A DNA stretch of 64,000 nucleotides from Blastococcus sp. HT6-30 (GCF_039729015.1 NZ_CP155792.1:3492001-3556000); one strand, 5' to 3'. Numbered from the stretch's first letter, positions 17,397-26,920 are shown. Notes: generated from the letters alone by a model not told the origin. Program-made: numbers and translations.

Positions 17397-18634
17397 GTGG
17401 GGCGGGTCGTCGAGGCGGTGCTGCCCACCCGCATGGGGACGCCGTTCCGCTGGCTGGTCGGCTCCTCCTGGGTCAGCAACCTCGGCGACGGCATCGCGCT
17501 CGCCGCCGGGCCGCTGCTGATCGCCGCGCAGACCTCCGACCCGTTCCTCGTGGCGATGGCCGCCCTGCTCCAGCGGCTGCCGTGGCTGCTCTTCGGGCTC
17601 TACGCCGGGGTGCTGGCCGACCGGGTGGACCGCCGGCTGCTCGTGGTCGCCGTCAACGTGCTGCGGACCGGCGTCCTCGCCGTGCTGACCGTGGTGCTGG
17701 TCGCCGGCGCGGTGGACATCGGGGTGGTGCTGGGCGCCATGTTCCTGCTCGGGACGGCGGAGGTGTTCGCCGACACCACCACCGGCACCCTGCTGCCGAT
17801 GGTGGTCCACCGCGCGGACCTGGGCATCGGCAACGCCCGGCTCATGGCCGGCGCGCTGACCATGAACCAGCTCGCCGGCCCGGCCGTCGGCGCGGTGCTG
17901 TTCGCGGCCGGCACGGCCTGGCCCTTCCTCGTGCAGGCGATGTGCGTCGCCCTCGGCGCCCTCCTGGTCTCCCGCATGGTCCTGCCGCCACTGCCGCCGC
18001 CGACCGGGGAGCGGCACCTCGGCCGGGAGATCGCCGAGGGCCTGCGCTGGACGTGGGGAACGGCCCGGTGCGCACCCTGACCCTCACGATCGTCACCTTC
18101 AACGTCACCTACGGCGCCGCGTGGTCGGTCCTGGTGCTCTACGCGACCGAGCGGCTGGGCCTGGGCGCGATCGGGTTCGGCCTGCTGACCTCGGTGACGG
18201 CGGTGGGCGGGCTCCTGGGCACCGCGTCCTACGACTGGCTGGCCCGGCACGTCAGCCTGGCCGCCCTCATGCGGGTGGGCCTGGTCATCGAGACCTTCAC
18301 CCACCTCGGGCTGGCGCTGACCACGACCGCCTGGGTGGCGACGGCCATCCTGTTCGTCTTCGGTGCGCACGCCTTCGTCTGGGGGACGACGTCGCGCACG
18401 GTGCGCATGCGGGCGGTCCCGCTCGCCCTGCAGGGCCGCGTGGGCAGCGTCTACATGATCGGCGTCGTCGGCGGCATCGTGCTCGGCCAGCTCATCGGCG
18501 GGCTGCTGGCCGAGGCGTGGGGCCTCACCGCGCCCTTCTGGTTCGCCTTCGCGGGCTCCGCGGTCATCCTGGCGCTGATCTGGCGCGAGCTGGCACACAT
18601 CGCGCACGCCGACGAGACCGCGCCCACGGGATGA
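17397..18634 (+). pseudogene. MFS transporter interrupted by a single-base frameshift
   Basis: The first 220 residues from GTG 17397 contain six membrane segments and the MFS loop motif GVLADRVDRR. Around 18055-18060 the frame is lost in a G run: TGGGGAACGG would need one more G to read TWGNGPVRTLTLTIV. The second half, in the +1 frame to 18634, contains the other six helices. Restored length would be about 412 aa, normal for an enterobactin-exporter-like (EntS/MFS_3) member. A one-base deletion in a homopolymer may be sequencing error, so the gene could be intact in vivo. Confidence 0.75.
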
Positions 18635-18726
18635 GCGGCCCGCCCCCCACCGGGGGCGGACGCGCCGGACCCCGTGGTGCAATGCCAGGCCGGGCGGACG
18701 AGCGACCGGGGACGGGCAGGGCGACG

Positions 18727-19827
18727 ATGCAGCAGAGCACGGCCGACGCCGGTCGCCGCTCCCGCGGGTGGGCGTCGGTGCGGCGTGCCCTGGCCCGCCA
18801 CCCCCGGATCGGTCTCGCCGTCCGGGCGTCGCTCGCCGCGACGGCGGCCTGGTGGCTCGCCCTGCTGGTCCCCGGCCCGCTCGCCGACTACCCCTACTAC
18901 GCCCCGCTGGGGGCGGTCATCGCCACGACCTCCTCCACCCTCGCCGGCTCCGTGCGGGACTCGGCGCAGACGGTCGCCGCGATCGGGCTGGGCGCCGCCG
19001 TCGCCCTGACCGGGGACGCGCTGATCGACCACCGGCTGCTGACCCTGGCGGTGGTCGTCGGCCTGGGCGTGGTGCTGACCGGCTGGCCGCTGCTGGGCAG
19101 CTCCAGCGCCTGGGTGCCCACCTCGGCACTGTTCGTGCTGATCATCGGCCACGAGAACCCGAGCGCGTACGTCATGGGCTACGCCGGGCTGACCTTCATG
19201 GGAGCGCTCGTCGGTGTCGCCGTGGCCGCGGCCTTCCCGCCGCTGCCCCTGGCGCCCGCGGAGCACTCGCTCGGCACGCTGCGGGACACCCTCGCCGGGC
19301 AGCTGGACGACGTGGTCGGCGGACTGCAGCAGGAGCACCCGCCGACGCAGGACGAGTGGCGCGGGCGGATCCGCACGATCGACCCGCTGCTGGCCCACAT
19401 GAGGGCCGCGGTCCAGGAGAGCGACGAGGCACGGCGCGGGAACCCCCGCGCCGCGCGCTACCGGCTCGCCGCCGACCGGCTGTACCGGCAGGCCCGGGCG
19501 CTGGAGCGGCTGACCCTGCTGGTCGAGGACCTCACCCTGGTCATCGCCGAGACGGAGATCGCGGAGAGCGAGCGGGTGGCGCTCGGACCGCACCTGCGCC
19601 CGGCGGCGGCCCGGGCCCTCGCCGCGCTGGCCGACGTGCTCCGGTCGGTCGACGGGGCGGAGGCGGACCGGGACGCGGTCGCCCGGGCCGACGCCGCCCT
19701 CGACGCGTTCACCGCCGAGCTGCGCCGCGCCCGGACCACCACCGACGACGACCTGTTCGAGGCCGGGAACATCGTCGACAACGTCCGCCGCTCGCTGGCC
19801 GCGGTCCGGCCGGCGGACGATGCTTGA
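18727..19827 (+). CDS. FUSC-family (aromatic acid exporter-like) membrane protein
   Basis: 366 aa from ATG 18727; an in-frame ATG at 18682 is also possible. Residues ~30-180 hold six hydrophobic helices with the FUSC features YYAPLGAVIATTSSTLAGSVRDS and SSSAWVPTSALFVLIIG. The remaining half is a soluble, helical, coiled-coil-like domain. Relatives such as AaeB and YccS export aromatic acids or similar compounds. It is followed 46 nt later by the MerR-clamp regulator, which may control it. Confidence 0.78.
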   Translation: MQQSTADAGRRSRGWASVRRALARHPRIGLAVRASLAATAAWWLALLVPGPLADYPYYAPLGAVIATTSSTLAGSVRDSAQTVAAIGLGAAVALTGDALIDHRLLTLAVVVGLGVVLTGWPLLGSSSAWVPTSALFVLIIGHENPSAYVMGYAGLTFMGALVGVAVAAAFPPLPLAPAEHSLGTLRDTLAGQLDDVVGGLQQEHPPTQDEWRGRIRTIDPLLAHMRAAVQESDEARRGNPRAARYRLAADRLYRQARALERLTLLVEDLTLVIAETEIAESERVALGPHLRPAAARALAALADVLRSVDGAEADRDAVARADAALDAFTAELRRARTTTDDDLFEAGNIVDNVRRSLAAVRPADDA

Positions 19828-19873
19828 CCCTCGACCTGGTCGAGGCCCGAGGGTTCCGGGCGTGGAGGGACGC

Positions 19874-20881
19874 ATGCGGGGGATCGGCCGGCTGGCACGG
19901 GAATCGGGCCTGACGGTGAGCGCCCTGCGGTTCTACGACGGCGCCGGCGTGCTCGTGCCGGCCCGCGTGGACCCGCGGAGCAACTACCGCTGGTACAGCG
20001 ACGAGCAGGTCGTCGTCGCGCGCCTCGTGGCCCGGTTGCGGCGCGTGGGCATGCCGCTCGCCGAGATCAGCCGGGTGATCGAGCACCGGGACGACCCCGA
20101 CGTCGTCGACGCCGTCCTGCGGGCGCATCTCGCGCGCCTGGAGGACGGCCTGGCCGACGCCCGCCGTGAACTCTCCGCCGCCCGATCCCTACTCGTTCCG
20201 GAGAGCCCTGTGACCAGCATCCGCACCACGACCACCGCCTTCCTCGACGCCCTGCGCGGCGTGCGCTTCGCCGTCGGCCGCGACCCCGGGCTGCCCGTGC
20301 TCACCGGTGTCCTGATCGACGCCGACGCCGACGACGTCCGCCTGGTGGCCACCGACCGCTACCGCCTGGCGGTGCGCACCCTGGCCGGCGCCGCGGTGGA
20401 GGGCCCGGCGGTGAGCGTCGTCGTCCCCGTGGCGCTGGCCGACGAGGCGCTGGCGACCCTGACCCCCGACGCCGGCCCGTTGACCGTCTCGGTGGACGGC
20501 GCGGACGTCGTCCTCACCGCCGGCGACCGGACGCTGCGCGGGCGCCGCATGGACGCCGACTTCCCCGACTACCGCCGGATCGTGCGGGGGTCGGGCGCCC
20601 ACCAGGTGGAGGTCGACGTCGCACGGTTCCGCGCGCAGCTCGCCGCCGCCCCCACCCGGACGGTGCGGAGCCCGGAGGACGGCGCCGAGCAGGCCGCCAC
20701 CGTGCTGAGCTTCGGGGACGTCGAGGTGGGCGTGAACCGCGAGTTCCTGCTCCAGGCCCTCGACGCCGAGGACGCCGGCCAGCTGGTGCTCGACCTCGAC
20801 GGCCCCATCGCGCCGCTGGTGATGCGGGCACCGGGCCGCGCCGGCGACCTCAGCATGCTGATGCCGATCAGGCTGGGCTGA
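19874..20881 (+). CDS. MerR-type regulator fused to a DNA polymerase III beta-clamp-like domain
   Basis: 335 aa from ATG 19874, GGAGGG 4 nt upstream. Residues 1-70 are a MerR winged helix (IGRLARESGLTVSALRFYD, then the NYRWYSDEQ wing). Residues ~70-105 form the dimerisation coiled coil. From ~118 to the end the sequence resembles DnaN domains 2 and 3: LPVLTGVLIDADADDVRLVATDR, MDADFPDYRRIV and a C-terminal FLLQALDA...MLMPIRL segment. Sliding clamps hold polymerases on DNA; here the module probably serves dimerisation or ligand sensing instead. Related fusions occur in actinobacteria but their role is not established. It overlaps the convergent hydrolase gene by 14 nt. Confidence 0.85.
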   Translation: MRGIGRLARESGLTVSALRFYDGAGVLVPARVDPRSNYRWYSDEQVVVARLVARLRRVGMPLAEISRVIEHRDDPDVVDAVLRAHLARLEDGLADARRELSAARSLLVPESPVTSIRTTTTAFLDALRGVRFAVGRDPGLPVLTGVLIDADADDVRLVATDRYRLAVRTLAGAAVEGPAVSVVVPVALADEALATLTPDAGPLTVSVDGADVVLTAGDRTLRGRRMDADFPDYRRIVRGSGAHQVEVDVARFRAQLAAAPTRTVRSPEDGAEQAATVLSFGDVEVGVNREFLLQALDAEDAGQLVLDLDGPIAPLVMRAPGRAGDLSMLMPIRLG

Positions 20882-21668
20882 CCCCGCCCGCCGTCCGGTC
20901 CAGCACGAGCCGGACGGTCTCCTCGGGCTCGTCCCACAGCGGGAAGTGGCCGGACCGCGCGAACCAGTGCAGCTCGGCGTCGGGGAAGGCCGCCGCGGCC
21001 CGGGCCGCCTGTCGGGCGAGCGTCACCCGGTCGCGGCGGCCCCAGCCGATGGTCAGCCGCCCGGGCAGCGTGCCGGCCGGGGCGCCCTGCTGCTTCGGGC
21101 CGCGGGCCAGGTCGTCGAGCACGACGCCGAAGGACGGCGAGTCGAGGTAGCCCTCGAGCTCGGTGCGGACGACGTCGGCGTCCAGGGCCCAGGGTCGGGC
21201 GGAGAACTGGGCGAGCAGCGCCGTCCGGCCGGCGGGATTGCCCAGCAACGCGGGCAGGACGGGGCGGATCCGGCGGACGAGGCCCACCGACGCGGCGATG
21301 CTGGTGCGGAAGACCGCCGCCTCCCGGTCGGTCCAGAACCCGCCCGGATCGAGGGCGACGTTGTCGCGCCCGACCCCGCGGCGGCTGAGCTCGAGCACCA
21401 TGCGGGCACCGAGCGAGCTGCCGACCAGCGGCGCGTCGGCCAGCCCCTCGGCGCGCAGCCACTCCTGGAGGGCGTCGGTGAGGCCGGCCATCGAGGGGTC
21501 GGCCAGCGGTGGGGTGCCGCCGGCGAACCCCGGGAGGTCGACGGCGACGACGCTGCGCTGCGCGCTCAGGCCGGCGAGCACGGGCCGCCAGGTGCGCCAG
21601 GAGCCGCCCAGGCCGTGCACCAGCACGAGCGGAGGTCCGGATCCGGCGCGGTGCGCGGTCATCGTCAC
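20868..21668 (-). CDS. Alpha/beta hydrolase
   Basis: 266 aa. LVHGLGGSWRTW forms the oxyanion region, GSSLG (83-87) the nucleophile elbow with S85, GWGRRDRVT carries the likely acid Asp, and SGHFPLWDEP the catalytic His. A lone esterase/lipase/epoxide-hydrolase-type enzyme; substrate unknown. GTG 21668 is used; ATG 21662 is an equally possible start. Its 3' end overlaps the MerR-clamp gene on the other strand. Confidence 0.85.
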   Translation of the reverse strand: MTMTAHRAGSGPPLVLVHGLGGSWRTWRPVLAGLSAQRSVVAVDLPGFAGGTPPLADPSMAGLTDALQEWLRAEGLADAPLVGSSLGARMVLELSRRGVGRDNVALDPGGFWTDREAAVFRTSIAASVGLVRRIRPVLPALLGNPAGRTALLAQFSARPWALDADVVRTELEGYLDSPSFGVVLDDLARGPKQQGAPAGTLPGRLTIGWGRRDRVTLARQAARAAAAFPDAELHWFARSGHFPLWDEPEETVRLVLDRTAGGVSPA

Positions 21669-21730
21669 CGCTCGCCCCTACCCGCATCGACGACGGCCTG
21701 ACCACGGTCCGCCCGGCCGGCGTGAGTGCG

Positions 21731-21750
21731 CGCTGACCGACGTCTCAGCG
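21731..21750. terminator. Weak hairpin after the acyl-CoA dehydrogenase
   Basis: CGCTGA and TCAGCG pair around an 8-nt loop in the 114-nt gap between the acyl-CoA dehydrogenase stop and the hydrolase start. Confidence 0.35.
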
Positions 21751-21782
21751 GGGTGCGAGAGGTCGATCTGCACGCAATGGCC

Positions 21783-23042
21783 TCAGCTCAGGGGCGAGCG
21801 GGGCAGCAGGCGGTCGCTGATGATCCGCTTCTGGATCTCGCTGGTGCCCTCGAAGATCGTGGTCAGCCGGGCGTCGCGCCAGTGCCGCTCCACCTGCCGC
21901 TCGGTGGTGTAGCCGTTGCCGCCGTGCAGCTGCATGGCCTGGTTGGTCACCCGGATGGACATCTCGGTGGCCTCGAGCTTCACCATGGACGCTTCCTTGG
22001 CCACCGGCAGCCCGAGGTCGAGCAGGTGGGCGACCTGGCGGTAGAAGGCGCGGGACTGCTCGATCTGCGCGGCCATCTCGGCGATGTTGAACCGCAGCGC
22101 CTGGAAGTCGGCGATCGGGTGGCCGAACTGCTCGCGCTCCTGCAGGTAGCGGATCGAGTCCTCCAGCGCGGCGCGCGCCAGACCCACCGCGCGCGCCGCG
22201 GTGTGCACGCGGGCGGTGTTCAGGAACTTCTGCGCCTCGGCGAACCCGGCCTGCTTGGCGGCGTCGCCCTCCTCGGCGCTGTCCTCCTGCGCGGCCTTGG
22301 CCTGGTCGATGACGTTGTCCTTCGGGATTCGGACGCCGTCGAAGGTGAGGTCCCAGGTCAGGAACCCGTGGTAGCCGATCTTGTCGATCGGGTGCCCGGT
22401 GAGGCCCTCGGGGAACTCGCCGCGCTTCTTCTCCAGCAGCAGGTTGATCAGGCCGGCCGAGCGGGACTCCCCCTCCTCCGGCTCCCGCTCGCGCACGAGC
22501 ACCTGGATGAAGTCGGCGGCCTTGGCGTTGCCGCACCAGCGCTTGTGCCCGGTGACCACCCACTCGTCGCCGTCCAGCACCGCGCGGGTGGAGACGCCGG
22601 CCAGGTCCGATCCGGCGTCGGGCTCGGACAGCGCGATGGCACCGATCCACTCGCCCCGGGCGCTGCGGGCCATCAGCTCGTGCCGGCGGTCGGCGTCGAG
22701 GACCGCCGTGCCGAGCCCCTGGGAGCGGGCCAGGATGCTGGCCGTCGACATCCAGGCCCGGGCCAGCTCCTCGCTGACCATGCAGTACTCGAAGACCCCG
22801 AGCCCCAGGCCGCCCTGCTCGGCGGGCACGGTGATGCCGAAGTACCCGAGCTCCGCCAGCCGGGCGAGCAGGGACGACGGGATCTCGCCCTTCTGCGGGT
22901 CGAGCTCGTCGGCGACCGGCAGCACCTCGTCCATGGCGAACCGGCGGGCCTGCTCCTGCAGCCTCTCCCGCTCGGGGGTGTGCCACGGCGGCAGCACCGC
23001 GGGCGGCTGGGGCTGCCAGACCTCGTTCTCGCTCGACGCCAT
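21783..23042 (-). CDS. Acyl-CoA dehydrogenase
   Basis: 419 aa from ATG 23042 (GAGGAGGG upstream). N-terminal helical domain, then IALSEPDAGSDLAG for FAD and substrate binding, and the C-terminal LHGGNGYTTE and IFEGTSEIQ signatures; the Glu of IFEG aligns with the catalytic base of medium-chain enzymes. Residues ~290-310 carry an extra acidic insertion (EDSAEEGDAAKQ). It performs the FAD-dependent alpha-beta oxidation of an acyl-CoA and hands electrons to ETF. Upstream on the same strand is an acetoacetyl-CoA synthetase, suggesting ketone-body, leucine or short-chain fatty acid use. Confidence 0.92.
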   Translation of the reverse strand: MASSENEVWQPQPPAVLPPWHTPERERLQEQARRFAMDEVLPVADELDPQKGEIPSSLLARLAELGYFGITVPAEQGGLGLGVFEYCMVSEELARAWMSTASILARSQGLGTAVLDADRRHELMARSARGEWIGAIALSEPDAGSDLAGVSTRAVLDGDEWVVTGHKRWCGNAKAADFIQVLVREREPEEGESRSAGLINLLLEKKRGEFPEGLTGHPIDKIGYHGFLTWDLTFDGVRIPKDNVIDQAKAAQEDSAEEGDAAKQAGFAEAQKFLNTARVHTAARAVGLARAALEDSIRYLQEREQFGHPIADFQALRFNIAEMAAQIEQSRAFYRQVAHLLDLGLPVAKEASMVKLEATEMSIRVTNQAMQLHGGNGYTTERQVERHWRDARLTTIFEGTSEIQKRIISDRLLPRSPLS

Positions 23043-23162
23043 CGTCGGCCCTCCTCGCTCAGGGCGGCTGATCGCAACCACCGTGGCGGCTGGACGTGCC
23101 CGCCGCACGCCTCGGTCATCCGTGCAGGTGACCAGCCTCACCCGCTGCGCTGCGCGGCCCGT

Positions 23163-25133
23163 TCAGGAGCTGATCCGCTCCTGCGCCAGCCGGATGTAGT
23201 GCTCGACCAGCGAGGCGTCGTCGACGGCGCCGGTGTTGACCGCCCTCGCCGGGTCGACGCCCTGGAACAGCTTCTTCAGGGGCACCTCCAGCCGCTTGCC
23301 GGTGCGGGTGTGCGGCACGCCGGGGACGGCGATGATCTCGTCGGGCACGTGCCGGGGTGACGCCTGCTCCCGGATCGCCGTCCGCAGCTGCGCCTGCAGC
23401 TCGTCGGTGAGCTCCTCCCCCGGCGCGAGCTGGACGAACAGCGGCATCCAGTAGCCGCCGCCGGGCAGCTCGACGCCGAGGACGACGCAGTCGACGACCG
23501 CCGGGACCGACTCGACCGCGGCGTAGATGTCCGCCGTCCCCATGCGCACGCCGCCTCGGTTGAGGGTCGAGTCCGAGCGGCCGGTGATGATGCAGGTGCC
23601 GCGCTCGGTGATCTCCAGCCAGTCGCCGTGCCGCCAGACGCCGGGCCACGGCTCGAAGTAGGCCGCGCGGTAGCGGGAGCCGTCGGGGTCGTTCCAGAAG
23701 TGCAGTGGCATCGAGGGCATCGGCTCGGTCACGACCAGTTCGCCGAGCTCGCCCACGACCGGCCGGCCGTCCTCGCCCCACGACTCGACGGCCACGCCCA
23801 GCATGGGGCGCTGCAGCTCTCCCGCGGTGACCGGCAGCAGGGGCGCGCTGCCGATGAAACCGGTCACGACGTCCGTGCCGCCCGACGCGGAGGTCAGCTG
23901 CAGGTCGGTGCCGACGGCGTCGTAGACCCAGAAGTACGAGGCCTCGGGCAGCGGGGAGCCGGTGCAGCCGAGCACGCGCAGCGCGGAGAGGTCGTGGTCG
24001 TCGCCGGGACGGACGCCGGCCTTCTGGCAGGCGCCCAGGTAGCCGGGGCTCGTCCCCAGGAAGGTGATCCCGACCTCCGCGGCGAGGGCGAACTGCGCGT
24101 CCACCGTCGGGTAGGCGGGCGCCCCGTCGTGGACCACCGCCGTGGCGCCCGACAGCAGCGAGGACACGACGACGTTCCACATCATCCAGGCGGTGGACGT
24201 GTACCAGTAGAAACGGTCGCCGGGCGCCAGGTCCTGGTGCAGCAGCCCCCACTTGAGGTGCTCCAGCACCACCCCCCCGTGGCCGTGCACGATGCCCTTC
24301 GGCAGCCCGGTGGTGCCCGAGGAGTAGAGGATCCACAGCGGGGCGTCGAACGGCGTCGGCTCGAACGCGGGGTCCTGCTCGTCGGCGACGGCGTCGGCCC
24401 AGGGCAGCGCGCCGTCGGGCACCTCGTCGGGGAACAGCCGGGGGACGGCGATCGTCGTCCGCACCGTCGGCAGCGCCGCCCGCAGCTCGGCGACGACGTC
24501 GCGCCGGTCGTGCTCCCGCCCGTTGAAGCGGTAGCCGTCCACGGCCACCAGCACCGTGGGCTCGATCTGGGCGAACCGGTCCAGGACGGCGCGGGTGCCG
24601 AAGTCCGGCGCGCAGGCCGACCACACCGCTCCGATCGAGGCCGCGCCCAGGAAGGCCACGATCGCCTCGGGCACGTTGGGCAGGTAGCCCACGACGCGGT
24701 CGCCCCGACCCACCCCGAGCCGGCGCAGCGTGGCGGCGAACGCGCCCACCTGCCCGCGCAGCGCGGCCCAGGAGACCTCCACCGGCTCGCGGTCCTCGGC
24801 GACGGCGATGATCGCCGGGTGCTCCTCCGTGGCGTGCCGGAGCGCCTGCTCGGCGTAGTTGACCGTCGTCCCGGGGAACCAGACGGCGCCGGGCATGCTC
24901 CGGTCGGTGAGCACCCGCTCGTCCGGGACGCCGGGGAGCACGCCGGTCCACTCCGCGACGTCGCCCCAGAACCGGTCCAGGTGCTCGACCGACCAGCGCC
25001 ACAACCGGTCGTAGTCGACCGGATCGCCGAAGGACAGGCCGCGGCGCTCCGCCACCCAGCGGGCGAAGGCGGCGATTCGGGTGGCGCGAGCGGACTCGGC
25101 GGTGGGCTGCCAGAGGATCTCGGGAGCGGGCAC
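23163..25133 (-). CDS. Acetoacetyl-CoA synthetase
   Basis: 656 aa from GTG 25133, the standard length for acetoacetate-CoA ligase. N-terminal PEILWQPTAES and the ACS-type linker are followed by the AMP-binding loop YSSGTTGLPKGIVHGHGG. GDWLEITERGTCIITGRSD and the C-terminal TRTGKRLEVPLKK (catalytic Lys) complete the family motifs. It activates acetoacetate with ATP and CoA so it can enter thiolysis to acetyl-CoA. Same strand as the acyl-CoA dehydrogenase 120 nt downstream. No clear ribosome site at the chosen start. Confidence 0.93.
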   Translation of the reverse strand: MPAPEILWQPTAESARATRIAAFARWVAERRGLSFGDPVDYDRLWRWSVEHLDRFWGDVAEWTGVLPGVPDERVLTDRSMPGAVWFPGTTVNYAEQALRHATEEHPAIIAVAEDREPVEVSWAALRGQVGAFAATLRRLGVGRGDRVVGYLPNVPEAIVAFLGAASIGAVWSACAPDFGTRAVLDRFAQIEPTVLVAVDGYRFNGREHDRRDVVAELRAALPTVRTTIAVPRLFPDEVPDGALPWADAVADEQDPAFEPTPFDAPLWILYSSGTTGLPKGIVHGHGGVVLEHLKWGLLHQDLAPGDRFYWYTSTAWMMWNVVVSSLLSGATAVVHDGAPAYPTVDAQFALAAEVGITFLGTSPGYLGACQKAGVRPGDDHDLSALRVLGCTGSPLPEASYFWVYDAVGTDLQLTSASGGTDVVTGFIGSAPLLPVTAGELQRPMLGVAVESWGEDGRPVVGELGELVVTEPMPSMPLHFWNDPDGSRYRAAYFEPWPGVWRHGDWLEITERGTCIITGRSDSTLNRGGVRMGTADIYAAVESVPAVVDCVVLGVELPGGGYWMPLFVQLAPGEELTDELQAQLRTAIREQASPRHVPDEIIAVPGVPHTRTGKRLEVPLKKLFQGVDPARAVNTGAVDDASLVEHYIRLAQERISS

Positions 25134-25201
25134 GCCCGCACGATGCCATCCTGGGCGCGCGACGGCCACGGCGTCGCCGTCCCCGGACCGCAGGAGGCCC
25201 C

Positions 25202-25606
25202 GTGCTGCCCGAGCCCACCGACGAGCGCAACGTCCTCGGCGGACCACTGGAGCCCTGCGGCACCGACCCGGTCACGGGGTTCTACCGCGACGGCTCCTGC
25301 ACCAGCGGCCCCGAGGACCGGGGCCGGCACACCGTCTGCGCCGTCGTCTCCACGGAATTCCTCGCCGTGCAGCGGGAGCTGGGCAACGACCTGAGCACCC
25401 CGCGCCCGGAGTACGGCTTCCCGGGGCTGCGGCCGGGCGACCGCTGGTGCGTCGTGGCCATCCGCTGGCTGCAGGCGTACCAGGCCGGGGCGGCGTCGGG
25501 GGTCGTGCTCGCCGCCACCAACGCCCGGGCGCTGGAGGTCGTCCCGCTGGAGGCGCTGCGCCGGTACGCCGTCGACGTGCCCGACGACATCGGCGACCTC
25601 AGCTGA
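25202..25606 (+). CDS. DUF2237 family protein
   Basis: 134 aa from GTG 25202 with AGGAGG upstream. The sequence NVLGGPLEPCGTDPVTGFYRDG followed by a Cys-containing loop and GDRWCVVAIRWLQAYQAG is characteristic of DUF2237, a small single-domain family widespread in bacteria. Function is not established. Divergent from the acetoacetyl-CoA synthetase, 68 nt apart. Confidence 0.85.
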   Translation: MLPEPTDERNVLGGPLEPCGTDPVTGFYRDGSCTSGPEDRGRHTVCAVVSTEFLAVQRELGNDLSTPRPEYGFPGLRPGDRWCVVAIRWLQAYQAGAASGVVLAATNARALEVVPLEALRRYAVDVPDDIGDLS

Positions 25607-25650
25607 CGCCCGATCGGAATGAACCCCCCGCCGGGGGTGCTGGCGCCGGC

Positions 25651-26145
25651 ATGAGTGACCTCCTCGACGTGCCCGTGACCACGCTGCAGGGCACCGCCAC
25701 CACGCTGCGGGAGCTGGCCGGCGGGCGCGCCACCCTGGTCGTCAACGTGGCCAGCCGCTGCGGGCTCACCTCGCAGTACACCGGTCTGGAGGCGCTCCAG
25801 CAGCAGTACGGCCCCCGCGGCTTCACCGTCATCGGCGTGCCGTGCAACCAGTTCATGGGCCAGGAGCCCGGCACCGCCGAGGAGATCGAGCAGTTCTGCT
25901 CGGCCACCTACGGCGTCACCTTCCCGCTCACCGAGAAGGTGGACGTGAACGGCCCGGGCGCGCACCCGCTGTTCCGGCAGCTGACCGCGACCCCGGACCT
26001 GGACGGGGCCGCCGGCGACGTGCAGTGGAACTTCGAGAAGTGGGTGATCGACGGCACCGGCCGGGTGGTCGCCCGCTTCCGGCCGCGCACCGAGCCCGAC
26101 GACCCCGAGGTCCGCGCCGCGATCGAGTCGGTCCTCCCGGGCTGA
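25651..26145 (+). CDS. Glutathione peroxidase-family thiol peroxidase
   Basis: 164 aa from ATG 25651. Cysteine-type active site NVASRCGL with C37; the catalytic partners appear as the Gln and Asn of VPCNQF and the Trp of WNFEKW. The VPCNQF Cys may act as resolving residue. In bacteria lacking glutathione such enzymes use thioredoxin or mycothiol-related donors to reduce peroxides. Followed by another redox protein on the same strand (61 nt). Confidence 0.9.
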   Translation: MSDLLDVPVTTLQGTATTLRELAGGRATLVVNVASRCGLTSQYTGLEALQQQYGPRGFTVIGVPCNQFMGQEPGTAEEIEQFCSATYGVTFPLTEKVDVNGPGAHPLFRQLTATPDLDGAAGDVQWNFEKWVIDGTGRVVARFRPRTEPDDPEVRAAIESVLPG

Positions 26146-26206
26146 CCGCGGCCCGGCACCTCGACGTGGTCCGGCGAGGTCCGGCGGGAGCGCCTAGGTT
26201 CTCCCC

Positions 26207-26920
26207 ATGGCCGATCTGCGCTTCTGGTTCGACCCGGTCTGCCCGTTCGCCTGGATGACCAGCAAGTGGGTCCGCATGGTGGCGGAGCAGCGGGAGTACG
26301 CCGTCGAGTGGCGGTTCATCTCGCTGCGGCTGCTCAACGCGCACATCGACTACGACGCCCACTTCCCGCCCGAGTACGAGGCCGGGCACACCGCGGGCCT
26401 GCGGCTGCTGCGCATGGCCGCCCGCACCCGCGAGGAGCACGGACCCGACGCGGTGGGCCCCCTGTACGCGGCCCTCGGCGCGCAGATCTTCGAGACGCCG
26501 AACGAGCCGGGTCACGAGGTGCGCCGCGGCACGCGCGAGTTCGTCGAGCCGATCCTCGCCGAGGTGGGGCTGCCGGCCGACCTCGCCGCCGCCCTCGACG
26601 ACGACTCCTGGGACACCGCGCTGCGCGCCGAGACCGACGAGGCGCTGGCGCTGACCGGCAAGGACGTCGGCACGCCGATCCTGCACTTCCGGCCGCCGGA
26701 GGGGGTGGCCTTCTTCGGGCCGGTCATCAGCCGGCTGCCCGGCGAGGACGAGGCCGTCGCGCTCTGGGACCACGTCGTGGGGCTCGCCTCGTTCCCGGGC
26801 TTCGCCGAGCTCAAGCGCAGCCTGCGCGAGCGGCCCCAGCTGCCCGCGTTCGGGGTGCGGCCCGGGGAGTCGGGCGTGCAGGAGGACTGGCACGGCGGGA
26901 GCCGCCGGCAGAAGAAGTGA
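26207..26920 (+). CDS. DsbA-fold protein of the mycothiol-dependent nitroreductase (Rv2466c) type
   Basis: 237 aa from ATG 26207. LRFWFDPVCPFAWMTSKWVR matches the start of Rv2466c-like proteins, but the second active-site Cys is Ala (CPFA, C12), leaving a single thiol. The GKDVGTPILHF cis-Pro region and AFFGPVISRLP are also family features. Rv2466c reduces nitro-prodrugs with mycothiol; a one-Cys form would fit a mycothiol-linked monothiol mechanism. Cytoplasmic. Confidence 0.82.
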   Translation: MADLRFWFDPVCPFAWMTSKWVRMVAEQREYAVEWRFISLRLLNAHIDYDAHFPPEYEAGHTAGLRLLRMAARTREEHGPDAVGPLYAALGAQIFETPNEPGHEVRRGTREFVEPILAEVGLPADLAAALDDDSWDTALRAETDEALALTGKDVGTPILHFRPPEGVAFFGPVISRLPGEDEAVALWDHVVGLASFPGFAELKRSLRERPQLPAFGVRPGESGVQEDWHGGSRRQKK

